Positions 1-8,808 of a stretch of 38,465 nt of DNA are shown here, piece after piece. How positions within the stretch are numbered: position 1 is the first letter of the stretch; each line of letters begins with the position of its first letter. The translations under genes and the position numbers were made by a program. The stretch is from Tepidibacter thalassicus DSM 15285 (lineage in GTDB: Bacteria > Bacillota > Clostridia > Peptostreptococcales > Peptostreptococcaceae), in NCBI RefSeq assembly GCF_900129915.1, contig NZ_FQXH01000019.1:1-38465 (forward strand), in the 5' to 3' direction. The notes under the pieces were generated by a model, which was given only the letters and a program-made list of their open reading frames with translations, did not search any database and was not told the DNA's origin.

Positions 1-230
1 CATCAGAAAGATCAAAACTTGGAGCTACTCAAAATAGACTTGAGCATACTATTGCTAACTTAGACAACACTACTGAAAACTTAACAGCAGCTATGTCGAG
101 AATAGAAGATACTGATATGGCACTTGAAATGGCTAATTATCAAAAATTAAATGTACTTCAACAGGCTGGAGTATCTATGCTTGCTCAAGCTAATCAACAA
201 CCACAAGCAATTCTTAAATTACTAGGCTAA
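1..230 (+). CDS. Flagellin, C-terminal end (gene runs off the left edge)
   Basis: The frame starting at base 3 is open to a TAA at 228-230 and encodes the last 75 residues of a flagellin. It shows the conserved D0/D1 C-terminal helix: the [16 protein letters not shown] segment, then [19 protein letters not shown] and the hydrophobic terminus ILKLLG. In flagellins this helix pairs with the N-terminal helix in the filament core and is the part bound by the chaperone FliS, which is encoded 17 bases downstream. The start and the variable surface region lie outside the window. Family assignment is very secure; which flagellin paralogue it is cannot be told. Confidence 0.95.
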   Translation, partial: SERSKLGATQNRLEHTIANLDNTTENLTAAMSRIEDTDMALEMANYQKLNVLQQAGVSMLAQANQQPQAILKLLG

Positions 231-247
231 AAAGTGGGGGATAATGT

Positions 248-712
248 ATGATAGAAAAGGAGTATTTGGCATCTAGAGTAGCAACTGCCAATGAAGCACA
301 GCTTGTAGCTATACTTTATGAGGGATTAATAGATACATTAAAAGAGAGTATTGATTATATTGGTGATAAACAAAATTTTAATAAATCAATAAATAAATGC
401 AGAGATATAATAGCGGAATTTATAGCTACATTAAAAGGAGATTCTGAAATAGCAAATAATTATAGAAGTCTGTATTTATATATAAATAAACTTATAACAG
501 ATGCCGACATAAAAAAAGATAAAACAAAGCTTGAAGAAGCGATAAAAATAGTTACTCCTCTTTATGAAGGATGGAATGAACTCGGTGAAAAAATGTATAG
601 AGAAAATATAGATAAAAATAAAGGACCTAGAGTAGTAGCTGGAATGACATATGGCAAGGGATATATTAATGATTATGTAGTAAATAGTGAAAATAGGTGG
701 GAAAAAGGGTAA
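248..712 (+). CDS. fliS: Flagellar export chaperone FliS
   Basis: A 154-residue, mostly helical protein that starts at ATG 248 after GTGGGGGA. The N-terminal stretch EAQLVAILYEGLIDTLKESID is the usual FliS beginning, and the centre resembles the four-helix FliS bundle. FliS binds the C-terminal helix of flagellin in the cytoplasm and keeps it unpolymerised until export. The gene lies 17 bases behind the flagellin stop, so the two are probably co-transcribed, and a strong terminator follows. It is longer than the usual 125-135 residues: about 30 extra polar residues after KMYREN form a tail (GPRVVAGMTYGKGYIND) that I do not recognise. Confidence 0.9.
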   Translation: MIEKEYLASRVATANEAQLVAILYEGLIDTLKESIDYIGDKQNFNKSINKCRDIIAEFIATLKGDSEIANNYRSLYLYINKLITDADIKKDKTKLEEAIKIVTPLYEGWNELGEKMYRENIDKNKGPRVVAGMTYGKGYINDYVVNSENRWEKG

Positions 713-721
713 ACTGAAAAA

Positions 722-754
722 GTCTCGTATTGTCAATAATACGAGGCTTTTTTT
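722..754 (+). terminator. Rho-independent terminator after fliS
   Basis: A 10-bp stem (722-731 with 738-747, one G-U pair) closes a 6-base loop and is followed by seven T. It ends the flagellin-fliS transcript. Confidence 0.9.
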
Positions 755-811
755 GTGTTATAATATTCAAGAAAATTCAAAAAAAGTATTATATTGGCGA
801 AAAATTGTTTT

Positions 812-838
812 TTAACGTGTATTTTTTTTTGATATAAT
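812..838 (+). promoter_or_regulatory. Possible sigma-A promoter for tex
   Basis: A perfect TATAAT (833-838) has only a weak -35 match (TTAACG, 812-817, 15-base spacer). It is the only promoter-like pattern between the fliS terminator and tex. Confidence 0.4.
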
Positions 839-870
839 TTTTGTGTAAGTTACTTAAAAGGAGAGATGTT

Positions 871-3015
871 ATGAATATAGAAAAAATACTTCAAGAAGAA
901 TTGAATTTAAAAGAATTTCAAGTTGTAAATACAATAAAGCTTATAGATGATGGGAACACTATTCCGTTTATTGCTAGATATAGAAAAGAAATGACAGGGA
1001 ATATGAGTGATGTCATTTTAAGAGAATTTTACGATAGGCTTAATTATCTTAGAAATTTAAAAAATAGAAAAGAAGATGTATTAAGGCTTATAGATGAGAT
1101 GGGAAAACTAAGCGATGAAATAAAAATAGGTATAAAAAAAGCTAAAACAATTCAAGAAGTAGAAGATATATACGCTCCATTTAAGCCTAAAAAAAGAACT
1201 AGAGCAACTATAGCTAAAGAGAAAGGGCTTGAAAGTTTAGCGATAGATATATTAAATTACAGAATAAAAGATGTAAAAATAGATGCTAGAAGATATATAA
1301 ATGAAGAAAAAGGAGTAAATAGCGAAGATGAAGCAATAAAGGGAGCTCTTGATATAATTGCAGAAATTATATCAGAAGATGCTCATATTAGAAAGATTAT
1401 AAGAAGAATAGCTTTAAATGAAGGATTAATAATATCTAGAGGGGTTAAAGATGAAAAATCAGTATATGAGATGTATTATTCGTATAGTGAAAATATAAAA
1501 ACCATGGCTCCTCATAGAATACTTGCTGTAAATAGAGGAGAAAAAGAAAAGTATTTAAAGGTAAAAATAGAACTTCCAGATGAAAATATATTAGAAAAGA
1601 TAAAGAGTAAATATATAAAAGAAGCAAATAGTGAAGTATCTAGATATATAGAAGAAAGTATAGAAGATGCTTATAAAAGACTTATATTTCCTTCGATAGA
1701 AAGAGAAATAAGAAATAATTTGACAGAAAAAGCACATGAAAGAGCTATAAAAGTATTTGGAGAAAATATTAAAAAGCTTCTTTTACAGCCTCCTGTAAAA
1801 GATAGTGTAGTTATGGGATTTGATCCTGCATATAGAACAGGATGCAAAATAGCTGTGGTTGATAAAAATGGAAAGCTATTAGATACAGCAACTATCTATC
1901 CAACAGAACCTCAAAATGATATACAAGGATCGAAGAAGGTATTAATTGAACTTATAAATAAGTATGGAGTAGATATAATTGCAATAGGAAATGGAACAGC
2001 GTCAAGAGAATCTGAAATATTTGTAGCGTCTTTAATTAAAGAAATTGACAAAGAAGTGAAATACATTATTGTAAATGAAGCAGGAGCTTCTGTTTATTCA
2101 GCGTCTTCTCTTGCGAATGAAGAACATCCTAATGTAAATGTATCTTTAAGAGGGGCAATATCCATAGCTAGAAGGCTTCAAGATCCTCTTGCTGAGCTTG
2201 TAAAAATTGAGCCTAAGCATATAGGGGTTGGGCAATATCAACATGATGTAAATCAAAAAAGACTTAGTGAAGTTTTAAATGGAGTAGTAGAGGATAGTGT
2301 AAATAGTGTTGGAGTTGATCTTAATAGTGCGTCTTATTCGCTTTTAGAATATGTATCAGGAATAAGTAAGTCTATTGCCAAGAATATAGTTTTATATAGA
2401 GAAGAAATAGGAAATTTTAAATCTCGTGAAGAACTTAAAAAAGTAAAAAGGTTAGGACCTGCTACTTTTGTTCAATGTGCAGGGTTTTTGAGGATTTCTG
2501 ATTCACAAAATCCGTTGGATAATACTGGGGTACATCCAGAAAGTTATGATGTTTGCAGGAAATTATTAGAAAAACTAGAATATACTTTAAATGACGTTAA
2601 ATGTAGAAATATAAAAGATATAGATGATAAAGTAAAAGAAATTGGAATAGATAATTTGAGTAAAGAGCTAAATGTTGGAATACCTACGTTGATTGATATA
2701 ATAAATGAGATAAAAAAGCCGGGAAGAGATCCTAGAGAAGAGAATATGAAACCTATATTTAGAAGTGATGTCTTAAAAATAGAGGATATTAAAGAAGGGA
2801 TGATACTTAAGGGTACAGTTAGAAATGTAGTTGATTTTGGAGCGTTTGTGGATATAGGAATTAAGAATGATGGGCTTGTACATAAATCGCAGATGAGCGA
2901 TAAATTCGTTAAAGATCCTATGGAAATAGTATCCGTGGGAGATATTGTTGATGTTGTAGTAATAGGTATTGATATTGAAAAGAAAAAAGTATCGCTTTCT
3001 ATGAAGGGGATTTGA
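871..3015 (+). CDS. tex: Tex-family RNA-binding transcription accessory protein
   Basis: A 714-residue Tex protein. An in-frame TTG at 841 is possible, but AAAAGGAGA at 856-864 correctly positions ATG 871. Domains in order: helical Tex N-terminal region (about 1-310), YqgF/RNase-H-like domain beginning with MGFDPAYRTG near residue 315, helix-hairpin-helix segment near 480-550 (YVSGISKSIAKNIV, KRLGPATFVQCAGFLRI), and a C-terminal S1 domain from about 642 (GMILKGTVRNVVDFGAFVDIG). Tex binds nucleic acid and acts in transcription and RNA decay; it is nearly universal in Firmicutes. The hybrid kinase gene begins 5 bases after its stop, which puts tex at the head of a four-gene operon. Confidence 0.95.
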   Translation: MNIEKILQEELNLKEFQVVNTIKLIDDGNTIPFIARYRKEMTGNMSDVILREFYDRLNYLRNLKNRKEDVLRLIDEMGKLSDEIKIGIKKAKTIQEVEDIYAPFKPKKRTRATIAKEKGLESLAIDILNYRIKDVKIDARRYINEEKGVNSEDEAIKGALDIIAEIISEDAHIRKIIRRIALNEGLIISRGVKDEKSVYEMYYSYSENIKTMAPHRILAVNRGEKEKYLKVKIELPDENILEKIKSKYIKEANSEVSRYIEESIEDAYKRLIFPSIEREIRNNLTEKAHERAIKVFGENIKKLLLQPPVKDSVVMGFDPAYRTGCKIAVVDKNGKLLDTATIYPTEPQNDIQGSKKVLIELINKYGVDIIAIGNGTASRESEIFVASLIKEIDKEVKYIIVNEAGASVYSASSLANEEHPNVNVSLRGAISIARRLQDPLAELVKIEPKHIGVGQYQHDVNQKRLSEVLNGVVEDSVNSVGVDLNSASYSLLEYVSGISKSIAKNIVLYREEIGNFKSREELKKVKRLGPATFVQCAGFLRISDSQNPLDNTGVHPESYDVCRKLLEKLEYTLNDVKCRNIKDIDDKVKEIGIDNLSKELNVGIPTLIDIINEIKKPGRDPREENMKPIFRSDVLKIEDIKEGMILKGTVRNVVDFGAFVDIGIKNDGLVHKSQMSDKFVKDPMEIVSVGDIVDVVVIGIDIEKKKVSLSMKGI

Positions 3016-3020
3016 AAGAT

Positions 3021-5105
3021 ATGAGTATATGTAGAAGATTAAAATTTGCAACTGAACTTCAGAATATTATGATATTAAGTACAAAGTTAGAGAGAGATTT
3101 TTCTGTAATATCGAGATATTTGAATTTGATTTTAAAAAAAGAAGGAAGGATAGTTGTAGTAGTAGATAAAATTTATTTAGATAGTATTTTAAAAAATTTT
3201 AAAAATTACGTATTTCGTTTAAATGAGCATATAAACTCAAATAAACTGGTTATAGTTGAGTGTGAAAAATTTATAGAAAATATTGAATTGTTTTCTATAT
3301 TAAAAAAGGAAAGCTTGGATTTGGGATATGAAAAGGTAAGGATAGTTGGTATTTGTACAAGGGAATTAAATACGAAAGTTGAATTGATAAAGAAAGCAGT
3401 TAAGGAAAATTATGAATATCTCTGTTATTACAATGTTTTAGATTTATCCATAGATGATTTATTAAAACTTTCTTCTTATTACAACGGGATTTTGTTTGAA
3501 GATGAGGAGACTGTTGAAATTTATAGTAATAAGAGAATAAAAGAGTTGAGTTTAATTCTTGAAAGTATACAATCTTCTGTAAAAGCTAAAAAAAATACTT
3601 ATGATAATATAAAAGATCTTGAAAAATTAAACTCTTTTTTGACTAATGTAAGTAAAATAAATAGTTTGGATGATTTTCTAAAAAATTTTTTAGAACTTGT
3701 AATTAATATAACTGATGCTTGTGGTGGGGGAATTTTGACGAAATCAGAGGGAGAAAATTTTTATATATCTCATAAAGTAGGAGAGTTTTGTAGATGTATT
3801 GAGAGTAATATAAATTTAAAATTAAATGAAAATGAATTTGTTGAAAAAATCAATTTAGAAGATAAGACGATGTTATTTTTGAATATTAATGAATTTACAA
3901 TTATATATTTGTGTTTTAATGAAAACAAACCTTACTACAAGAATAAGGATATATTAGAAATATATGTATCTTCTGCTAGGAATATAGTCAATGCATTTTT
4001 AGAAAAAATAAAAAATGATAGCATAATAAGTCAAAATGAAAAGTTAAAAGCATTAGGAGAGATATACAATGGAGTAGCTCATGATTTTAATAATATACTT
4101 GCTACAATATCTGGGTATGTGGATTTAGCTTTGGTGAAAAATCAAGATAAAACAGTTAGAAATTATTTAGAGATTATAAAAAGAGCTTCTCTTGATGGAG
4201 CTGAAATGTTAAGGCGTATTCAAGAATTTACTAAAGATATAAAAGAAGGAGATAAGCAGTTTTTTGATTTAGATAGAATAATCAAAATAGCTTTAAATAT
4301 GTTATCTCCTAAAATAGAAGAAAAATGTATGTCGGGAATTAGTATAACTGTAAATAAGGATTTAAAAGGAATTGGAAATATAAAAGGCAGAGAATTTGAA
4401 ATAAGAGAAGTAATAATAAATATATTAAATAATGCTGTTGATGCAATGCCAAATGGCGGAGAGATATATGTTAGAACTTATAATGTAGAAAATAATATAT
4501 TTGTAGAGATAGAAGATACAGGAGAAGGAATACCTAAAAGTATACTTCCTAGAATATTTGACCCGTTTTTTAGCACTAAGGGGGTAAATGGAAATGGCAT
4601 AGGACTTTCAGTTTCGTATAAGATAATAAAAGACCATGGCGGAACTATAGAGGTTGAAAGTGAAGAAGGAAAAGGAACGAGATTTGTATTTTCTCTCCCT
4701 GTAGAATTGGAGGAATTTTCGAGTTTTGATTTGATTGATGAGGAATGTGAACATATTGATTGTAAAATTTTAGTTGTAGATGATAAGATTCCTGTAGCTA
4801 AAGCTACTGGTGAAATACTAAAAAGTATGGGAAAAGAAGTTGATATATGTTTTAGCGGAACTGAGGCACTTAGAAAACTCAATGAAAAAAAATACGATTT
4901 AATTATAAGTGATTTAGCGATGCCCAATTTGAATGGAATAGAGCTTGCACAAAAAATAAAAGAAGTTTACAAAGATATAAGATTTGTTCTTATGACAGGA
5001 TGGCTTGGAGATATAGGTGATTATAATAGTGATACCATAGATTATATACTGGAAAAACCTTTTGGAATAGAAGAAATAAAGAAAATACTACAAATGTTTA
5101 ATTAG
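3021..5105 (+). CDS. Hybrid sensor histidine kinase with C-terminal receiver
   Basis: A 694-residue soluble signalling protein. A TTG at 3012 overlaps the tex stop, but AGGGGA at 3005-3010 fits ATG 3021. Residues 1-170 resemble a MEDS sensory domain (CYYNVLDLSIDDLLKLSSYY close to its end). Residues about 200-330 look GAF-like. The dimerisation/phosphoacceptor helix carries GVAHDFNNIL with His354. A HATPase follows (N box NILNNAVDAM near 467, DTGEGIP near 499, GIGLSVSYKII). The receiver starts with ILVVDDK near 583, with phosphoacceptor Asp631 (LIISDLAMPN) and a conserved Lys in EKPFG. There is no transmembrane segment, so the signal is cytoplasmic. No output domain or separate regulator lies nearby. 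The family is certain; the MEDS and GAF calls are moderate and the ligand is unknown. Confidence 0.85.
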   Translation: MSICRRLKFATELQNIMILSTKLERDFSVISRYLNLILKKEGRIVVVVDKIYLDSILKNFKNYVFRLNEHINSNKLVIVECEKFIENIELFSILKKESLDLGYEKVRIVGICTRELNTKVELIKKAVKENYEYLCYYNVLDLSIDDLLKLSSYYNGILFEDEETVEIYSNKRIKELSLILESIQSSVKAKKNTYDNIKDLEKLNSFLTNVSKINSLDDFLKNFLELVINITDACGGGILTKSEGENFYISHKVGEFCRCIESNINLKLNENEFVEKINLEDKTMLFLNINEFTIIYLCFNENKPYYKNKDILEIYVSSARNIVNAFLEKIKNDSIISQNEKLKALGEIYNGVAHDFNNILATISGYVDLALVKNQDKTVRNYLEIIKRASLDGAEMLRRIQEFTKDIKEGDKQFFDLDRIIKIALNMLSPKIEEKCMSGISITVNKDLKGIGNIKGREFEIREVIINILNNAVDAMPNGGEIYVRTYNVENNIFVEIEDTGEGIPKSILPRIFDPFFSTKGVNGNGIGLSVSYKIIKDHGGTIEVESEEGKGTRFVFSLPVELEEFSSFDLIDEECEHIDCKILVVDDKIPVAKATGEILKSMGKEVDICFSGTEALRKLNEKKYDLIISDLAMPNLNGIELAQKIKEVYKDIRFVLMTGWLGDIGDYNSDTIDYILEKPFGIEEIKKILQMFN

Positions 5106-5114
5106 GAGGCTAAA

Positions 5115-6698
5115 ATGGAAAATTGGGGGAATATAGGTGTAATAGGTTCTAGTGAATTATTTGGAATGGATTTGATGGAACATTGTATTAATGAGTCTTT
5201 AGAAAGAGGAATTTTATGTGTATTTTTAGGGGATGAATATTTATTTGAAAAGTTGAATGTTAGAGATAAAGAAAAAGTATTTGTCTTTGAAACATGTAAA
5301 TTTTTATTACAAGATTTTGAAAAAAAATCAGATAAAATACTTGTTGTAGTAACTTCGGATTGGATATTGAAAAATTTAGATAATATAAGAGGTTATGAAA
5401 GTGAAAAGATAAAATTACTAACTGATGATAGATATAGAATAGTTACATTTTGTAATATAGTAGATTTTGAGTTGGATGTAATAGAAGATTTTCTCTTGCT
5501 TTATAATTATGACAAGCTTATACTAGATGATCAAAATAAAAGACAAATAATAAATATAAAAGAAATGAATAATGTGAAATTTTTGTTAAAATCTATTCGA
5601 AAAGCAAAACTTGATAATTTGAATTTGGAAAAAAATAAAAAAAATTTACAAATACTCAATGATTCTATAATTAGTCTCAGTTTTGAAAATGACTTGGATA
5701 AAATTATCAAAAAAACTATAGAAACAGTATTGAGTATAACTCATGCAGATTATGGAGCTATAACAGTTCTTTTTAATAATAAAAAAATAGAAAAGGAATA
5801 TTCATATTCTAATATAGATATGACTTATAGTTACAGGATATATGCTCATGGTCAAATAGTAGGAATATTAACTCTTGGATATAAAGAAAATTTTTATAAA
5901 GGAAAAACAGATGATTATGTAATAGATGTTATATGCACAAGTCTTGGAGATATTATATACGGTTTTAAAGAGAGAGAAGAAGGAAAAATACTTAAAAATA
6001 GTAGTAATAAAATAAGATATATGGGAGAATTTGCAGGAGGTATAGTTCACGATTTAAATAATGTATTTTCTATAATAAAAGGATATACTCAGCTTCTAAG
6101 TATAAATAAACAAGCATATGATATAAAGGAATACATAAATATAATATATGAGGGAACAAATGAAGCTATAAATAAAGTGAAAAATATACAAGATTTTTCG
6201 AGAAATATAAAAGAAGATAAAAAACATTTATGTATAAATGATATAATAATAAAGGCTATAGAAACTACTAGACCTAAATGGGAAAATATGACTCACATAA
6301 GAGGGCGGAATATTGACATAGTTTTAAATTTAAATAGTGTACATAATATATTCGTTCATGAATCGGATATAAGGGAAGCTATAGTTAATATGATTTTAAA
6401 TTCTGTGGATTCTATGGAAGATGGTGGCAATATATATATAAATAGCTATGATGAAGAAGATGAAGTTGTAGTAGAAATAATAGATGAAGGAAAAGGAATA
6501 GATGAAGAAATAATAGATGTTATATTTGATCCTTTTTTTACGACCAAAGAAAAAAGTACAGGATTGGGACTTAGTATAGTGAAGAAGAATATAGAAGCTA
6601 ATAAAGGTCAAATACAAGTCCAATCAATCAAAGGTAAAATGTCAAAATTTACAATAAAATTACCTATAAGAGAGGAGAATGCGGAATGTTGTGTATAA
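5115..6698 (+). CDS. Soluble sensor histidine kinase, partner-like to the preceding hybrid kinase
   Basis: A 527-residue protein starting at ATG 5115 behind AGGAGG (5103-5109), 9 bases after the hybrid kinase. It has the same plan without a receiver. Residues 1-145 look like a divergent MEDS-like domain (GVIGSSELFGMDLMEHCI; it ends with LLLYNYDKLILDD). A GAF-like segment follows at about 180-290. The phosphoacceptor motif GGIVHDLNNVFSIIKGYTQ has His312. The HATPase shows NMILNSVDSMEDGG, DEGKGIDEE, DPFFTTKEKSTGLGLSIV. No membrane segment is evident. The two kinases look like tandem duplicates in which one lost or never had the receiver. It might phosphorylate the receiver of its neighbour, but that is inference. 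The stop overlaps the amidohydrolase start by 13 bases, so translation is probably coupled. Confidence 0.85.
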   Translation: MENWGNIGVIGSSELFGMDLMEHCINESLERGILCVFLGDEYLFEKLNVRDKEKVFVFETCKFLLQDFEKKSDKILVVVTSDWILKNLDNIRGYESEKIKLLTDDRYRIVTFCNIVDFELDVIEDFLLLYNYDKLILDDQNKRQIINIKEMNNVKFLLKSIRKAKLDNLNLEKNKKNLQILNDSIISLSFENDLDKIIKKTIETVLSITHADYGAITVLFNNKKIEKEYSYSNIDMTYSYRIYAHGQIVGILTLGYKENFYKGKTDDYVIDVICTSLGDIIYGFKEREEGKILKNSSNKIRYMGEFAGGIVHDLNNVFSIIKGYTQLLSINKQAYDIKEYINIIYEGTNEAINKVKNIQDFSRNIKEDKKHLCINDIIIKAIETTRPKWENMTHIRGRNIDIVLNLNSVHNIFVHESDIREAIVNMILNSVDSMEDGGNIYINSYDEEDEVVVEIIDEGKGIDEEIIDVIFDPFFTTKEKSTGLGLSIVKKNIEANKGQIQVQSIKGKMSKFTIKLPIREENAECCV

Positions 6699-7843
6699 AA
6701 AATGCTAAAATATACACCATGGCAAATGAGGGGGTAATAGATGGAGATATATTGATTAAAGATGGCAAAATAGAAGAAATAGGTAAAAATTTAGTTGTTC
6801 CTTTAGATGTCAAAGTAATAGATGCGAAAGGTAACTTAGTGTTTCCTGGGTTTATAGATGCACATACACATCTTGGAATTTGGGAAGATGGTATGGGGTA
6901 TGAAGGTGCAGATGGAAATGAAGAGACAGATCCTATAACCCCACATTTAAATGCTATAGATGGAATAAATCCTATGGATAGAAATTTTAAAGAAGCATTA
7001 CAAGGTGGGATTACAACAGTAGCAAGTGGTCCAGGAAGTGCAAATGTAATAGGAGGACAGTTTGTCGCTATTAAGACTTGGGGAGATAGAATTGATGATA
7101 TGCTTATAAAGACAATAGGAGTTAAGATTGCATTTGGAGAAAATCCGAAATCTGCTTATGGAAAAGAGGATAAAACTCCTCAAACTAGAATGGCTACAGC
7201 ATCACTTCTCAGAGAAACTTTAAGAAAAGCACAATTTTATTTAGAAGATATGATTGAATATGAAGGAAATGAAGATGCAGATAGACCTGAATATGATATA
7301 AAAATGGAAGCTTTATTGCCAGTTATAAAAAAAGAGATACCTCTAAAAGCTCATGCTCATAGAGCGGATGATATATTTACAGCAATAAGAATTGCCAAAG
7401 AATTTGGTTTAAATCTTACAATAGATCATTGTACAGAAGGTCATTTAATAGTAAAGCATTTGGTTAAAGAAAATTATCCGGTAATAGTTGGACCTTCTCT
7501 TTCGGAAAGAAGTAAAATAGAGCTTAGAAATTTGACATTTGAAACACCAGGGATTTTATCAAATGCAGGACTTAAAGTATGTCTTATGACGGATCATCCT
7601 GTTGTCCCTATTCAATATTTACCTCTTTGTGCAGGGCTTGCAGTAAAAGCTGGAATGGATAAAACTAAAGCATTAGAGGCTATTACTATAAATCCAGCAC
7701 AAGTTCTTGGTATAAGTGATAGGGTAGGATCTATTGAAGTTGGAAAAGATGCTGATATAGTAATATGGGATGCAGATCCACTTGAGATTCAAAGCAAGGT
7801 TTTATATACAATAGTTAATGGAGAAGTAGTTTATAAAGCTTAA
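6686..7843 (+). CDS. Metal-dependent amidohydrolase (imidazolonepropionase-like)
   Basis: A 385-residue amidohydrolase-superfamily enzyme. ATG 6686 lies inside the end of the kinase gene, behind AGAGGAGA. The superfamily metal-ligand pattern is visible: HxH (His60, His62, in GFIDAHTHLG), HAH (His223, His225), His248 (TIDHCTEGH) and Asp303 (LMTDHPVV). The C-terminal hallmark NPAQVLGISDRVGSIEVGKDADIVIWDADP is shared with imidazolonepropionase and dihydroorotase relatives. These enzymes hydrolyse C-N bonds in rings or amides; the substrate here is unknown. Translational coupling to a sensor kinase suggests, but does not prove, a shared task such as degrading a sensed metabolite. No clear terminator follows. 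Confidence 0.88.
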   Translation: MLCIKNAKIYTMANEGVIDGDILIKDGKIEEIGKNLVVPLDVKVIDAKGNLVFPGFIDAHTHLGIWEDGMGYEGADGNEETDPITPHLNAIDGINPMDRNFKEALQGGITTVASGPGSANVIGGQFVAIKTWGDRIDDMLIKTIGVKIAFGENPKSAYGKEDKTPQTRMATASLLRETLRKAQFYLEDMIEYEGNEDADRPEYDIKMEALLPVIKKEIPLKAHAHRADDIFTAIRIAKEFGLNLTIDHCTEGHLIVKHLVKENYPVIVGPSLSERSKIELRNLTFETPGILSNAGLKVCLMTDHPVVPIQYLPLCAGLAVKAGMDKTKALEAITINPAQVLGISDRVGSIEVGKDADIVIWDADPLEIQSKVLYTIVNGEVVYKA

Positions 7844-7851
7844 AAAAATTT

Positions 7852-7880
7852 TTGACATTGATCTTAAAAAGTATTATTAT
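7852..7880 (+). promoter_or_regulatory. Sigma-A promoter of the riboswitch-ribU unit
   Basis: TTGACA (7852-7857), a 17-base spacer, then TATTAT (7875-7880). The transcript would begin near 7887, about 25 bases before the FMN aptamer. Confidence 0.7.
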
Positions 7881-7910
7881 TAAATTAAATAAAAAATTAA
7901 TAAAGTTTGA

Positions 7911-8025
7911 AGATAATCTTCAGGGCAGGGTGAAATTCCCGACCGGCGGTTATAGCCCGCGAGCCGTTTTGGCAGACTTGGTGTAATTCCAAGGCCGACA
8001 GTAAAGTCTGGATGGAAGAAGATTA
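7911..8025 (+). ncRNA. FMN riboswitch (RFN element)
   Basis: The hallmark RFN strings are present in order: AGGGcAGGGTGAAATTCCC, GACCGGCGGT, CCCGCGAGCC, GGCAGAcTTGGTG, CCGACAGT and GTCTGGATGg. A P1 helix is formed by AATCTT (7915-7920) with AAGATT (8019-8024). FMN binding should shut off the riboflavin transporter gene downstream. Bases 7918-7924 (CTTCAGG), partly in P1, are perfectly complementary to 8061-8067 (CCTGAAG) of the terminator stem. This gives a simple antiterminator exchange. Confidence 0.97.
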
Positions 8026-8056
8026 GGTATATTGTGTATTCATATATTTAGATTGT

Positions 8057-8083
8057 AAAGCCTGAAGTATATCTTCAGGCTTT
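8057..8083 (+). terminator. Riboswitch-controlled terminator
   Basis: An 11-bp perfect stem (8057-8067 with 8073-8083) has a TATAT loop. The U-run is short and broken (TTTAATTATTTATT), so termination may be leaky. The 5' arm can pair instead with 7918-7924 of the aptamer. It ends 11 bases before the ribU Shine-Dalgarno. Confidence 0.75.
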
Positions 8084-8108
8084 AATTATTTATTAGGAGG
8101 GTATGGAT

Positions 8109-8711
8109 ATGTATAATCAAGTTTCTGCAAAAAAAAGTATTTTTAGTACTTCTTCAATGGTAAAAATATCTATTCTTTCAATTTTATCTTACTTAATTAT
8201 GTTTATAGAATTTCCAGTAATGTTTTTTCCAGCGTTTTTAAAATTAGATTTTTCTGATATTCCAGCGATAATATGCGGTTTTTCTCTAGGACCGGTGGCT
8301 GGTATATTTGTAGAACTTATTAAAAACTTACTGCATTTTGTAACTAAAAGTAGTACTGGTGGAGTTGGAGAATTTGCAAATTTTTTAGTGGGTGGAGGAT
8401 TTGTGTTTGTATCATCGGGAATATATTATATAAACAAAAATAAGAAAAATGCAATACTTGGATGTATAGCTGGAACAGTTGCCATGGCTGTTATTGGAGG
8501 TATTGCAAATTACTATATACTTATTCCTTTTTATTCTAATATGTTTCCGATAGAGGCTATTGTTAAGATGGGAAGTGTAGTAAATAGTGCTATTGTCGAT
8601 GTTAAAACTTTAATTTACTATGCAGTAATTCCTTTTAATTTAATAAAAGGGATTGTAGTATCGTTTATAACAGCAGTTTTATATAAAAAGGTTTCTATGG
8701 TATTAAAATAA
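8109..8711 (+). CDS. ribU: Riboflavin ECF transporter S component RibU
   Basis: A 200-residue, six-helix membrane protein of the ECF S-component family. AGGAGG at 8095-8100 is only 2 bases from ATG 8103 but 8 bases from ATG 8109, so I use 8109. RibU hallmarks are FIEFPVMFFPAFLKLDFSDIPAIICGFSLGP and, further on, IKNLLHFVTKSSTGGVGEFANFLVG. RibU captures riboflavin in the membrane and works with the shared EcfA/A'/T module, which is not in this window. Control by the FMN riboswitch fits the assignment. It is a single-gene unit ended by a terminator at 8728. Confidence 0.95.
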   Translation: MYNQVSAKKSIFSTSSMVKISILSILSYLIMFIEFPVMFFPAFLKLDFSDIPAIICGFSLGPVAGIFVELIKNLLHFVTKSSTGGVGEFANFLVGGGFVFVSSGIYYINKNKKNAILGCIAGTVAMAVIGGIANYYILIPFYSNMFPIEAIVKMGSVVNSAIVDVKTLIYYAVIPFNLIKGIVVSFITAVLYKKVSMVLK

Positions 8712-8727
8712 TTTGTATAATAATTTT

Positions 8728-8765
8728 AAAAGTGTAGTAAAATTTACTGCACTTTTAATTTTTTT
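8728..8765 (+). terminator. Terminator after ribU
   Basis: A 13-bp stem (8728-8740 with 8744-8756, one G-U pair) has a tiny loop and is followed by AA and seven T. Confidence 0.75.
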
Positions 8766-8808
8766 GTTATAATTAATTAGGAAATTATGTAGATAGGAGT
8801 AATAAAAA

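Noticed and set aside
4478..4927. 149-codon minus-strand frame inside the hybrid kinase gene
   Set aside because: It is a shadow of the HATPase and receiver coding region, with no start context and no recognisable domain.
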